DNA from: Mytilus edulis
Lineage: Eukaryota; Mollusca; Bivalvia; Mytilida; Mytilidae
Reading direction: 5' to 3'
Assembly: GCF_963676685.1 (NCBI RefSeq)
Contig: NC_092354.1
Coordinates: 66,228,241-66,292,240 of the forward strand
DNA: 64,000 nt
The notes under the pieces are model-generated. The model had not been told where the DNA came from and searched no databases. It was given only the letters and a program-made list of their open reading frames with translations. The first letter of the stretch is position 1, and every line of letters starts with the position of its first letter. A program made the translations under genes and the position numbers. Positions 43,004-54,229 of the stretch are shown here, piece after piece.

Positions 43004-43940
43004 TATCACAAACTAGTCAAAACATTTACTAAATTTTATCATCGGTATAAGGACATCATTCGTAAATATAGCTCAACATGCAATCTTCTTATACGTTCAG
43101 GTATTTCACATCCAATTTTTTTATGGAAATATTCTTTATAAAGCACAAAAATGTCAGTATTCACCTCAGAAACTAACAAAACCTTTAAATAGACTTATCA
43201 AGAAGGGATATAGTTACGATACTGTTGTCAGGTCACTAAAGATTGCTTATTTTGGCGTTAATATTGATTCACTTATAGGGTCTTTGCATCGGAACTAAAC
43301 ACATTTATTCAAAAACCGGTTGTTGGCATGACACGGGTTATGTTCTTCTCATATATGTTATGATGGTATGATACTAAACCCCTAACGGGAAGGATTGTGC
43401 CTGATATTCATATGATGAAATCATAATCTTTCAATCAGTTTAATTGAAGTCTGGAGCTGGCATGTCAGTTAACTGCTAGTAGTCTGTTGTTATTTATGTA
43501 TTATTGTCATTTTGTTTATTTTCTTTGATTACATCTTCTGACATCAGACTCGGACTTCTCTTGAATTGAATTTTAAATGTGCGTATTGTTATGCATTTAC
43601 TTTTCTTCATTGGCTAGAGGTATAGGGGGAAGGGTTGAGATCTCATAAACATGTTTAACCCCGCCGCATTTGTGCGCCTGTCCCAAGTCAGGAGCCTCTG
43701 GCCTTTGTTAGTCTTGTATTTTTTTAATTTTAGTTTCTTGTGTACAATTCGGAAATTAGTATAGCGTTCATTATCACTGAACTAGTATATATTTGTTTAG
43801 GGGCCAGCTGAAGGACGCCTCCGGGTGCGGGAATGTCTCGCTACATTGAAGACCTGTTGGTGACCTTCTGCTGTTGTTTTTTCTATGGTCGGGTTGTTGT
43901 CTCTTTGACACATTCCCCATTTCCATTCTCAATTTTAATT
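43004..43940 (+). pseudogene. Degraded reverse-transcriptase C-terminus with retroelement 3' UTR
   Basis: From about 43012 one frame reads KLVKTFTKFYHRYKDIIRKY, then CNLLIRSGISHPIFLWKYS, and stops. A shifted frame continues YKAQKCQYSPQKLTKPLNRL, KKGYSYDTVVRSLKIAYFGV and LIGSLHRN, then a stop. This order (KFY.R, GIS.P..., KKGY, then a conserved V/F-I-D/N-S end) fits the C-terminus of Penelope-like or related bivalve reverse transcriptases, from memory. The 3' UTR follows, with AACCCCGCCGCATTTGTGCG, CCCAAGTCAGGAGCCTCTGG and GTCGGGTTGTTGTCTCTTTG, ending near 43940. At least one frameshift makes it a relic. Confidence 0.6.
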
Positions 43941-44083
43941 AATTGTTTCTTGATAGAACAAATGAGATATGAATCAAATTAACATCACAACCAGTTCAAC
44001 ATTTATTAAAATAACTTTGGACTTAAAATAAACTTCTGCATGCCCTTTAACTACTTCTAGCCTTACTTTCGGACAATTCGACA

Positions 44084-44391
44084 TATAGAGATTAATATAT
44101 GGCCTTTTCCATATCGGCCCGGATATCATCAGAGACCCCCATATCAGCCCGAGACGGAGTCGAGGTGCTGATATGGGTCGAGGGATGATTCCCGGGCCGA
44201 TATGAAAAAGGCCATGTATTAATCGCTTTATCATATACTTCCGACAATTGTTTTATGTATGACAAATAAATAAATAAAATAACTAAAACAGTCAAAAACT
44301 TTATAACTTTATACTCCGTCTCAGGCTGATATGGGGGTCTCGGGATGATACCCGGGCCGATATGGAAAAGACCATGTATTAATCTCTATAT
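44084..44391. mobile_element. Palindromic MITE with CCATATCGGCCCGG arms and a duplicated right end
   Basis: The left end is TATAGAGATTAATATATGGC, then CTTTTCCATATCGGCCCGG. The right end mirrors it as CCGGGCCGATATGGAAAAG, then ACCATGTATTAATCTCTATA. A second right end (CCGGGCCGATATGAAAAAGG) lies inside at about 44191-44222, so the element contains three copies of the arm. Confidence 0.8.
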
Positions 44392-45049
44392 AATAACTAA
44401 GCACGTTACGTTGCCAAAGCATCATCATGGTCATAGGATGATAGAAGCTCGAATTAAATTTTCAACATGATAAGCGGGCCGACATCTGCTTCAATAACCT
44501 CGGATTTAAACAGTCATGACGATATTCAAATATGTGGTATAAGAATTTATTTAATCTTAAAATTAGCATGTTTGCAGATAGGCCGAAATTGCTCTAAAGT
44601 CAGGTGATCTTTTTTTTTCGACTAGTGAGGACCTCAACAAGTCCCCTTAAATTTTAAGACCACAAATATCAGAGCAAACGAAGCACAGAATTGGCTTACA
44701 AAATGGTGATTTCGGGTGTATGGGTGGGCGGTGGAAAGTGTGTGCTATAGTCCAAGAAATTTAACAGACAGATTGAGAAGCAGTGTACCTACTATTATGA
44801 AATTTCTAGATGATTGTTTCTAAATTTTCTTGACTTGGAACATTTCAAACGATATTAAACAAACGGCATACTTAAAAACAAAAAAAACAAGTATATAAAA
44901 ACGAACAACAACCAACGATGTTCTCTGAATATAGGGCGTCTGACATGGACAGGAACACAAAGAATATGGCGGGGTAAATCTTACTTGTGTACGCTCAACC
45001 AAATCCTCTACCTAACCTTTTTTTGATAGTGTTACGAAAGAACGACACA

Positions 45050-45205
45050 AATCAGTGGTGGATCTTTATTAAAAAATGGTTGTTTGTGTTCCCAAACCAA
45101 GATAAAGGGAAAGGGTTCCAACTATATGTCCCCATTCAAATGCATTGATCGTCAAAAAAAGAGAGGTGCAGACCCCCTCCCCCTTTTGAATCCTCTATAC
45201 ACGGA
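45050..45205. mobile_element. Degenerate hAT-like MITE copy
   Basis: It begins near CAGTGGTGGATCTTTATTAA, contains ATGCATTGATCGTCAAAAAA and CCCCCTCCCCCTTTT as in other copies, and ends near GAATCCTCTATACAC. Confidence 0.5.
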
Positions 45206-45744
45206 GAAAACCACCGACCATTTATAGGAACACTATTAAGATGGGACGGACGAACTAACAATGTTACCCCAAATTTGTCAAGCTGGTGATCACTGTACGC
45301 TGGTCACTGTAGATGACCATCTTCTCGATGATGACATCATTGTAAAGTTAACTCTGTTATTTATTTTGATGGTTTATATTTTTAGATTTAAAAGTAGAAA
45401 GACAATAATGCTGGTCACAATTAAATCTGTCCAATGTAGATAATTGGTAAGATATATTTTATTAATTAATAATACTAAGACCAATTTTAAAACTAGTCTA
45501 AAAACAAGATAGGTATTAACACATGTTTTATTTTTGATTGATGCCAACTCCCACAATACTGACAATACAATACCGTATCGACTATTATTATAAGGCTGGA
45601 AAAGATCTCGTTGAACCTAAAGAGATTTCGTATGTAGTTTCTCGGCTTAAGATATTCAGAAACATACCGATGTGTCGATCGATGTCACCTTGAGATATTT
45701 CCATTCGTCAAATATGGCCTTGCTAAAAGCATAAGATATTGACT

Positions 45745-45845
45745 TCGCTGCGTTGAAGACCCATTGGTGGCCTTCGGCTGCTTTCTGTTCGTTGGTCGGG
45801 GTTGTTGTCTCTTTGACATATTCCCCATATTCATTCTATTTATTT
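45745..45845 (+). repeat. Retroelement 3'-end fragment
   Basis: CGTTGAAGACCCATTGGTGG and GGTTGTTGTCTCTTTGACAT, then ATTCCCCATATTCATTC, match the end of the 43-kb relic. A shorter piece lies at about 46203-46240. Confidence 0.7.
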
Positions 45846-46330
45846 TCAAACTTGATTCAAACTTGACGTTAAGTTTACAATATAAGCCGCGCTTTTATTA
45901 TCTGCCAGATATATTGTTATGCCTTTGATATCCTGGCACGAGAAAATAACGTGACTTGAAATCAAGAGACGGGTGCCTTTGTCATTCATTTTGGATAATG
46001 AAAAGACAACTAAATCGTCGAGAATATTAACAAAATTATTCATCACGTTTATATATTATTCATGTTGCGATCCCGGAAGTTATTGACGTGGCCTAGATTA
46101 TTGCCAGTTTTATGTTTTAGGCTATAGTTAATTATTGCCAGATTATTTATTAAAATATCAATATTTGTGCATGTAGAAATATAACGACACTGAACTGCCT
46201 TGGACTTTTTTCACTCTATGGTCGGGTTGTTTTAGACTTCCGTTTTCAATTTGATGTAATAAGTAATAAGATTTGTACTTTACTATTTTTTACAAATGTA
46301 AGTTTGGAGAAAAAATAAAAACGTCATTTA

Positions 46331-46617
46331 GGGAGCTACAATTTGATTTTTATGGGGGGGGGGGGGGGGATGAAATTTAAAAAAAAATAGGCAGGACAGG
46401 AGTTTTGAGTAAAAAAAAAAGGCAGGATGAGAAACTTGTTAAAAAAAAAGGCAGGATGACAATTTGTGTAAAAAAAGTCAGGATAAACTAGTAAAAAAAA
46501 AAGGCAGGACCGAATAGAGTAAAAAATAAAAAGGCAGGACAGAGATTACAACTAAAAAAAAAAGCAGGACAAAATTTTTCATCCTAGCCCCCCCATAAAA
46601 ATCAAATGGTAGCTCCC
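46331..46617. mobile_element. Harbinger-like MITE copy with TTA duplication
   Basis: It starts GGGAGCTACAATTTGATTTT and ends AAAATCAAATGGTAGCTCCC, with TTA on both sides (46328-46330 and 46618-46620). The interior has five or more AAAAAAAGGCAGGA blocks. Confidence 0.85.
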
Positions 46618-46805
46618 TTAGATACTTCGTCTTCCATCAAGGTGATAAAAAAATGAAATCATTCATCACGTCCGACCATCTCGTTGAATCAAGACTTCCA
46701 TAATAGGCACTGCGTGGTCAGTATATTTATACTTAATCTTGCACACGTATTCGCGAATGGCAACTCGGTTGGTTCGACTCGAATAAAAACTCCACAAAAA
46801 ACAAC

Positions 46806-46952
46806 ATGGTCAAATGCCATCCAATGTCTCGCTTCCTCGGGTCTTTAAAAACGCCAACTGAAATATACGGAAATGTTCTCGATGTTGGTCATACTATTAT
46901 ACTTTTTGTTTACGACGTCATGAAGAAATCATTTCAGGAATTTGTTATTTAG
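46806..46952 (+). CDS. Possible small ORF, 48 codons (unproven)
   Basis: The frame starts MVKCHPMSRFLGSLKTPTEI and ends KKSFQEFVI with a TAG stop. It lies in a locally CpG-richer patch (46640-47260). No family is recognised. It could be chance or part of an unannotated transcript. Confidence 0.15.
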   Translation: MVKCHPMSRFLGSLKTPTEIYGNVLDVGHTIILFVYDVMKKSFQEFVI

Positions 46953-47258
46953 GTAATGATGTCTGGTATTCAACTTTATAAGACTGATTTGACAAAGAAC
47001 ATAATCGTTTGATAATATAATGTATAGCTGAAATTAAGATTAAAGAGACAAAAACGTGCCAGAAAAAAATCTAGCACGTCGACTCAAAAAATATAAGATG
47101 CGGTATGCATAAAGACCAAAGGGACAAAAGTGGAAACACATATGAAATCAAAATATTTAAAGTTAAGGTCAAGTAACAGTAAATGAACGCCGTCTAGCGG
47201 ATTCCGCGAAATATTGCGACGTTTTGTACGAATTACGTCCCTTTGACCAGATTTTGCA

Positions 47259-47459
47259 ATGTTAAAATTTCAACCGGCGACTTTTCAATGGGACAACGGT
47301 AAATCTGACGGAAAGTATGTATCTTCTAGGAGAATGAACTTGTTTGCTAAAATTGAAGAAATGCTACAGGATTTTGAAAATGAATATGAAAACAGTAATG
47401 AAGACGACCTTCAAAACGAAAATCAGGTGTTTGAGTTTGGATATCTGCCGACCAGTTAA
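47259..47459 (+). CDS. Possible small ORF or first exon, 66 codons
   Basis: The frame starts MLKFQPATFQWDNGKSDGKY, continues with an acidic helical stretch (FAKIEEMLQDFENEYENSNE) and ends FGYLPTS with TAA. The ATG follows a CpG-rich patch that could be a promoter. Amino-acid composition is protein-like, unlike most frames in this window. There is no clear splice donor, transmembrane segment or known domain. It may be a genuine microprotein, a first exon or chance. Confidence 0.3.
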   Translation: MLKFQPATFQWDNGKSDGKYVSSRRMNLFAKIEEMLQDFENEYENSNEDDLQNENQVFEFGYLPTS

Positions 47460-47569
47460 AACAAGTTTGAAAACTGTTGATCACTGTTGCTCACCACTAT
47501 TTCTACATAATTGTGATGAGGAAAAACAGTGCGGTCTCGACAGTATATTGAACTCTGACACAAAATAGT

Positions 47570-48590
47570 ACTTTTGATGTCATTGTTTACTTAAACTAAC
47601 CAACAAATATGCAGAAATGAAACTTCTGGTGAAAGGGAAATATATTTAGACCATTTTGAGTCAAAATTCACTTGTCTATGAGTTTGCGTTAAAAATTCAG
47701 GATTAATGCGCTACATAGTACACTAATTTAAGAGTTCCAGAAAACAGGGAGTTATTTTGGTAGTACCTGTGTTTTCAAGGTCAGAAATTTCATATAAGAC
47801 TTTAAACATTGGTTCAAAATTGGCATGTAGAAAGGTGATACATGTACAATTCAGGATATACCTGGTTTCCTTGAAGTTAAACTTAAGGTAAAATATTTAG
47901 ATAGCTGTGAAAATTGCAAGATTCGGTTGAACAGATAGGGATTTTTAATTGGTGGTCTGACACCTTTATTTTCGTTTTCCTCCCAAAATAACACAAACTG
48001 AATAATCATAACAAAAGATGACAAATGCGACTATACCTATATACATGTAGAACACAGAGGCATGATGATTAATTCATTGTAGAAGGAAGAGAAGCGACAC
48101 ACAAAAGTAGGTCTTCTCGTTTATAAGTATAGATACTCTAACTTTTCTTTTACAGTACTTTGTATATCACCATCCCTGTTTCACTTGAATTATTGTCAGC
48201 TTATTCGAATATGAGCATGTTTTCTGGCACGTTTGAAATAAATGCAATTCATCTAATGTTTGAATGTAAATTTACACAATCATGTAATTATAAACATTTA
48301 GCATGTTTTAAAAACAAGAAGAAATGTTTATAAGTGCAACACACGGTATTTTTGGACAAGAAATCAATTTTTCTTACACTTTTAAAATTCAAATGAAGTA
48401 AAACAAGAAATCAATCTGGTTGACGCAACAATGACAATCTGTTTCACAGAATAATAGTGGTGCATTTCTTTCAAGTGGGTCTCAATCAACACTGATTTAC
48501 AGAAATCTTGGTAAGAATTTAGTCTTAGATGCTTGATTTTTTTATTAGTTTTATTGGCTTTGAACAAGCTGTCAGTAACTGCGTGTAGTG
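47570..48590. other. Gene-free stretch
   Basis: I see no supported exon or recognisable element. Confidence 0.4.
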
Positions 48591-48591
48591 G

Positions 48592-48645
48592 CGGATACAG
48601 AGGGGGGCATGAGGGCGTACGCCCCCCTTTTTGCTTGGACTTAGA
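48592..48645. mobile_element. Truncated hAT-like MITE
   Basis: TAGTGGCGGATACAGAGGGG, then a G/C-rich core, is present. The right end is absent. Confidence 0.6.
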
Positions 48646-48764
48646 CTAGACTTCGTAAACTTTGCCATTTCCCGTGTATTTAATTTTTATGAGACAATTC
48701 TTTTCATATACAGATTTTTTTTCGCCAGTATTTACTGATTATTTCAAAAGTAAAACTACAAAAT

Positions 48765-48962
48765 ACTGAACTCCGAGGAAAGTTCAAAACGGAAAGTCCC
48801 TAATCAAATGGCAAATTCAAATGATAAAACACATCAAACGAATGGACAACAACTGTCATATTCCTGACTTGGTACAGGCATTTTCAAATGTAGAAAATGA
48901 TGGATTGAACCTGGTTTTATAGCGCTAAACCTCTCACTTATATGGCAGTCGCATCACAGTAG
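48765..48962 (-). repeat. Retroelement 3'-tail repeat (TTTAGCGCT family), minus orientation
   Basis: It contains GAATGGACAACAACTGTCAT, TGACTTGGTACAGGCATTTT and TTTTATAGCGCTAAACCTCT. It is the best-preserved minus copy. Confidence 0.8.
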
Positions 48963-48964
48963 AG

Positions 48965-50930
48965 TGATTCGGTATGGTTGAGTTGACCAGTTCGTCGAAA
49001 AAACGTCACTCAGTCATTTTGAAATTCAAATTACAGGAACACATTTGCAATTCTGAGCATGAAAAATCATGACACCTTCAAAGCGACAAGGGAGTGAGCA
49101 AGAACGTATTGACTTCTATTTCACAATTCAACCAAAAAAAGTTATACTCTATTATAATCTCATGAAAAAAGTTCCACATTAATATTATTTACCTACGAAA
49201 TTATGTTTAACCCCAAACGCCCGCGCCTATCTTAAAATAACATAGCTGAATAATTATCCCCAGTCAGTATAAGCTCTGGATAGATTTAAAGTGCAAGGTT
49301 CGAACCATTGCATGTTTGAGGAGGCAGTCTGAGATATGAGAGTCTGGCCGTATTTAGACTGAAAACAATAATCTTGTCCACTTTTTGGCTAATAGAAACG
49401 AAAATTTCCAACAGAATAATATAGCATTAAATGAACATAATGAATAAAAAACGGACGTATTTTTTTCGGGACGGGGGTTTGCATGAACTGATATATCGAA
49501 TACTTTTATCAAGATCAGACTGCAACCTGCCTGCTGGTGTGGCCTTTATGTCTCCATTTGTCGACCGTCATTCATAAATTCGTTGTCATTTCAGACTCAT
49601 TCGTAGCCTTTGGTTAATTTTCAATTGTGTTGGGTAAAACATATCAACCAAACATTTGTATAAAAATTGCTTGTTTGTCTTTTTTAACACGTGTCGCTCG
49701 TATTGTAAAATTCATCGAATAGCTCGGCGTGTATCTTGTTTACAACAAGAAATCTGTGAGTTTATGCTAACTTAACATACAACAAGCGATAATTTTCCAT
49801 GTCTAATTTTTACTGACAAGTCCCACATCAAATATATCAGTTCATAGCTTTTGACCCATACTATAATTTTATGATAGACAATTTATGGGGAGAATACAAC
49901 ATCAAAAATGTCCAACTCTTACACTTAACAGCAACTATTAAATATACATGTCCCACGTCAAGAACCGTTTAAAAAGTGCATTTTACACTTATTTTATGTT
50001 TTTTAGCCAAAAAAAGGTCCCAAAATTTGTTCGCCTCGCTCCGCTCGGCGAATTTAAAAAACTTCGCCCCACTTTGCAAAATCCTGGATCAGCCCCTGTA
50101 TTCTATATGTAGTATGTCAAAACTGTCCATACAAAAACCCTACATTCACTGGGAAAAGACATCGTGTAGCAGGAAATAAGCAGAATGGGGTGCAAGTTTG
50201 GGACATTAATACTAAACTTAGTCTTGTACGGTAAGACTAGATATCCCCTATTTTGAAAATTATCACACCATTCGGAACAATTAAAAATATTTTCAAAGTA
50301 GCGAAAAGGAAATGAACCACATAAATTAATACTGGTCATAAATTCTCCGCTGCTGTAAGTCAGTCATATAGATGACACTAAACTATTATAATACATTTAA
50401 ATTTTTAACCTTCTTTACGGTCGGAACAATAATTTAATATTTATACAACAGTTTTTAGACTATAACAAATGAAAAATAAACAAAAATGATGTTTCACGAT
50501 CATTAATTCATCGCTACATTTTGTATTCTGACGTGTTTGTTTTTTTTTTTCTAACGGTGTTTTCTTTCACATCCGCAATTTTGTTGAAAGTTTCGATGTT
50601 AAAAATAGAACACAAATCTTTTTAATAGATACATGTATAAATAGTTTATGGTTTAAAGAGTTATACATGGAATATTATCCTAATAAAAGAACATTCATTG
50701 GATCCTTAAAAGAATTTTCTTACTAGTATTGATTCGTATGGTTGTCTCCTCAAAGGGATATATATATGGGTAAAAATTAACCGAATAAAAAATAAAAATG
50801 TACCCTGAAAGTAGCATCTCAAATATAGAATAGAACTGTTCTCAATTCTATTTCACCCATAAAACTTGAAGGTCGAGAACGAGATTATATCGATCATCTC
50901 TATATCATACTACTACTATATACCTACTAA
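48965..50930. other. Gene-free stretch
   Basis: I see no supported exon. TCGCCTCGCTCCGCTCGGCG near 50030 is a small GC-rich inverted patch. An isolated GGTTCGAACC near 49296 lacks the rest of a tRNA. Confidence 0.4.
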
Positions 50931-50938
50931 AAAAATAG

Positions 50939-51300
50939 GAGGGGTCCTGATTCCGAAATCCCGGACTTTAAAAAATGAAATCCAGAGGTCCCGAATTTAA
51001 AGTAATTTAAAATAAATCCCGCCATCCCGAAATTCGAAAAAAGAATTCCCGGATCCCGAAAAGATTAATTCCGAAATCCCGTATTTAAAAATACCCGATC
51101 CCGGGGTTCCGATCCCGGTCCTCAGTGGCGGATCCAGGGGGGGGGGGGTCCCGGGGGTGCGCACCGTGCCCCCCTTTATTTTTGCCGATCAATGCATTTG
51201 TATCGGGACATATGTTTTGCACCCCCCCTTTGCCCTGGGTTAGCACCCCCCTTTCGAAAATTCCTGCATCCGCCCCTGGTCCTCCCCCTCCCTCATTTGT
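50939..51300. mobile_element. CGGGATTTCGGGA element, inverted copy, carrying a nested MITE
   Basis: It begins GGAGGGGTCCTGATTCCGAA and contains CCCGAAATTCGAAAAAAGAA, the reverse complement of the 11.2-kb copy. Its right end GGTCCT/CCCCCTCCCT is split by the MITE at 51123-51278. Confidence 0.8.
51123..51278. mobile_element. hAT-like MITE copy with 5-bp TSD GTCCT, nested
   Basis: It starts CAGTGGCGGATCCAGG and ends GCATCCGCCCCTG. GTCCT matches exactly at 51118-51122 and 51279-51283. Confidence 0.9.
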
Positions 51301-51354
51301 GTGGATGAACTAAATAACAAAACAAACATTTACGAGTCATTTCTCAGCCTGTGT

Positions 51355-51430
51355 GCGATTGTGTTTTTTTGTTTTTTGTTTTTTGTTTTTTGTTGTGTGT
51401 GGTTTTTTTGGGGGGGGGGGAGGGGGGAGA
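51355..51430. repeat. Low-complexity GTTTTTT / poly-G tract
   Basis: Repeated GTTTTTT units are followed by runs of G. Confidence 0.85.
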
Positions 51431-52190
51431 TTATTTTGGTACTCATATTAAATATTAATTTGTACATCTGTTTTTAAGTTATATCTCAATCTCCGTATGT
51501 TTGGTTTCCTTGTAAATGTTTTACACGATGTATCTTCTGGAAAATACACCGTGCTTCAAAGACCGTGCAATGTCTTGAGAGAAAGAGAAAATCAGAGAGA
51601 GAAGGACATTAATTTATTGTCACATATAATAAGATCTCAAAGGGAGTTGCAGAATAACGGATACTGGCGAATGTAAAAATTGAACAAAAAGGTTTGCAAA
51701 ATTATAGAGAATAACAACAGAAAATAAAATAATAAATTAATACAACAGTGTAGACACAGACAAGAACCATGTACAGAATTAAGAAATCATTTAATGATAG
51801 AAGAATTTTACAAAATTGTTTATTGAGGATTTTACAGAATAAGCGTTATATTTAAAGATAAAGAACATTTAGGTTCACACTTCATATGAACCCTTAAACA
51901 CTCGTTGGATTATCTCGTTGTGGCTGGTCAGTAATAAATAAAAAAGTCACTGGTCAATTCAAAGGTTGTCGTAAGTGATGCAATATATTCTTATTTTCCT
52001 GTTCCCCTTGTGTAACTTCCAGTTTTATTGAAGTTTACATCGATCAAAGCCTTATTTTAATTTAGTTTCCTGTTATTACTACCCCCCTTTTTTTGTCGCA
52101 TGTTGTGTATCATGTACTGATTCTATATATACTTCGAGCATACACATGTACACTTATGGAAAAATAACTATTTACTCAACTTTTTAAAAC
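51431..52190. other. Gene-free stretch
   Basis: I see no supported exon or recognisable element. Confidence 0.4.
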
Positions 52191-52192
52191 GT

Positions 52193-54228
52193 TTTTATAC
52201 GACCGCAAAATTTGAAAAATTGTTCGACGTATATTGCTATCACGTTGGCATCGTCGTCTGCGTCGTCGTCGTCGTCGTCGTCGTCGTCCGAATACTTTTA
52301 GTTTTCGCAATCTAACTTTAGTAAAAGTGAATAGAAATCTATGAATTTTTAACACAAGGTTTATGACCACAAAAGGAAGGTTGGGATTGATTTTGGGAGT
52401 TTTAGTCCCAACATTTTAGGAATTAGGGGCCAAAAAGGGCCCAAATAAGCATTTTCTTGGTTTTCGCACTATAACTTTAGTTTAAGTAAATAGAAATCTA
52501 TGAAATTTTGACATAAGGTTTATGACCACAAAAGAAAGGTTGGGATTGATTTTGGGAGTTTTGGTTCCAACAGTTTAGGAATTAGGGGCCAAAAAAGGGC
52601 CCAAATAAGCATTATTCTTGGTTTTCGCACAATAACTTTAGTTTAAGTAAATAGAAATCAATGAAATTTAAACACAATGTTTATGACTACAAAAGGAAGC
52701 TTGGTATTGATTTTGGGAGTTTTGGTCCCAACAATTTAGGAATTAGGGGCCAAAAGGGGACCCAAATAAGCATTTTTTTTGGTTTTCGCACCATAACTTT
52801 AGTATAAGTAAATAGAAATCTATGAAATTTAAACACAAGGTTTATGACCATAAAAGGAAGGTTGGTATTGATTTTGGGAGTTTTGGTCCCAACAGTTTAG
52901 GAATAAAGGGCCCAAAGGGTCCAGATTTAAACTTTGTTTGATTTTATCAAAAATTGAATAATTGGGGTTCTTTGATATGCCGAATCTAACTGTGTATGTA
53001 GATTCTTAATTTTTGGTCCCGTTTTCAAATTGGTCTACATTAAGGTCCAAAGGGTCCAAAATTAAACTTAGTTTGATTTTAACAAAAATTGAATCCTTGG
53101 GGTTCTTTGATATGCTGAATCTAAAAATGTACTTAGATTTTTTTATTATTGGCCCAGTTTTCAAGTTGGTCCAAATCGGGGTCCAAAATTAAACTTTGTT
53201 TGATTTCATTAAAAATTGAATAATTGGGGTTCTTTGATATGCCAAATCTAACTGTGTATGTAGATTCTTAATTTTTGGTCCCGTTTTAAAATTGGTTTAC
53301 ATTAACGTCCAAAGGGTCCAAAATTAAACTAAGTTTGATTTTAACAAAAATTGAATTATTGGGCCTCTGTGATATGCTGAATCTAAACATGTACTTAGAT
53401 TTTTGATTATGGGCACAGTTTTCAAGTTGGTCCAAATCAGGATCCAAAATTATTATATTAAGTATTGTGCAATAGTAAGAAATTTTCAATTGCACAGTAT
53501 TCAGCAATAGCAAGAAATCTTCAATTGCACAGTATTGTGCAATAGCAAGAAATCTTCAATTGCACAGTATTGTGCAATAGCAAATATTTTCAATTGCACA
53601 GTATTCCACAATAGCAAGAAATATCTAATTGCACAATATTGTGCAATAGCAAGAAATTCCAATTGGATTTCAATTGGAGTTATCTTTCTTTGTCCAGAAT
53701 AGTAGTTGAATCAACTTAAATCATTGTTTTATACAATATACAATGTATATTCACTTTTACTACCAACTGATAGATTAAAACAATCTTTACCATTCAGTGA
53801 TAACAAGGACTTTTCTTACATTTTAATATTTTATGATGTATTTAAATGAGTAGTTATTGTTGCAAACTTCATTAGAAATTTGAATTGAGATCAGTTTTGA
53901 AATAAGGGAAAGGGGGATGTGAAAAAAAAATTGGAGGGTCAATTTTTTTCATTTCAGATTTCATAAATAAAAAGAAAATTTCTTCAAACATTTTTTTGAG
54001 AGGATTAATATTCAACAGCATAGTGAATTGCTCAAAGGCAAACATTTTTTTTTAAGTTCATTAGACCACATTCATTCTGTGTCAGAAACCTATGCTGTGT
54101 CAACTATTTAATCACAATCCAAATTTAGAGCTGAATCCAGCTTGAATGTTGTGTCCATACTTGCCCCAACCGTTCAGGGTTCAACCTCTGCGATCGTATA
54201 AAGCTGCGCCCTGCGGAGCATCTGGTTG
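52193..54228 (+). mobile_element. 2-kb TIR-bounded noncoding element made of tandem monomers, copy 1
   Basis: The left end TTTTATACGACCGC and the right end GCGATCGTATAAAGC are inverted. After a (CGT)n microsatellite come four units of about 160 bp (GGTTTTCGCACTATAACTTT, then GTTTATGACCACAAAAGGAA, then TTAGGAATTAGGGGCCAAAA). About five units of 110-140 bp follow (TTGGGGTTCTTTGATATGC, GGTCCAAAGGGTCCAAA), then a hairpin array at 53460-53655, then unique DNA up to TGCGCCCTGCGGAGCATCT. No protein frame is present. A bivalve-specific origin is an inference. Confidence 0.8.
53460..53655. repeat. Hairpin array, about 6 units of 35 bp
   Basis: Units read ATTGCACAGTATTGTGCAAT, then AGCAAGAAATCTTCA. 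Near-perfect palindromes are at 53524-53543 and 53559-53578. The unit at 53628-53647 (ATTGCACAATATTGTGCAAT) is a perfect 20-bp palindrome. Confidence 0.88.
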
Positions 54229-54229
54229 T

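Noticed and set aside
49285-49330. GGTTCGAACC, which matches a tRNA B box
   Set aside because: No A box at the right distance and no cloverleaf can be drawn.
52176-52370. Minus-strand frame with a poly-Arg run
   Set aside because: It is a translation of the (CGT)n microsatellite.
53460-53655. CRISPR-like array
   Set aside because: Repeats are palindromic with no distinct variable spacers, and the genome is animal-like with introns.
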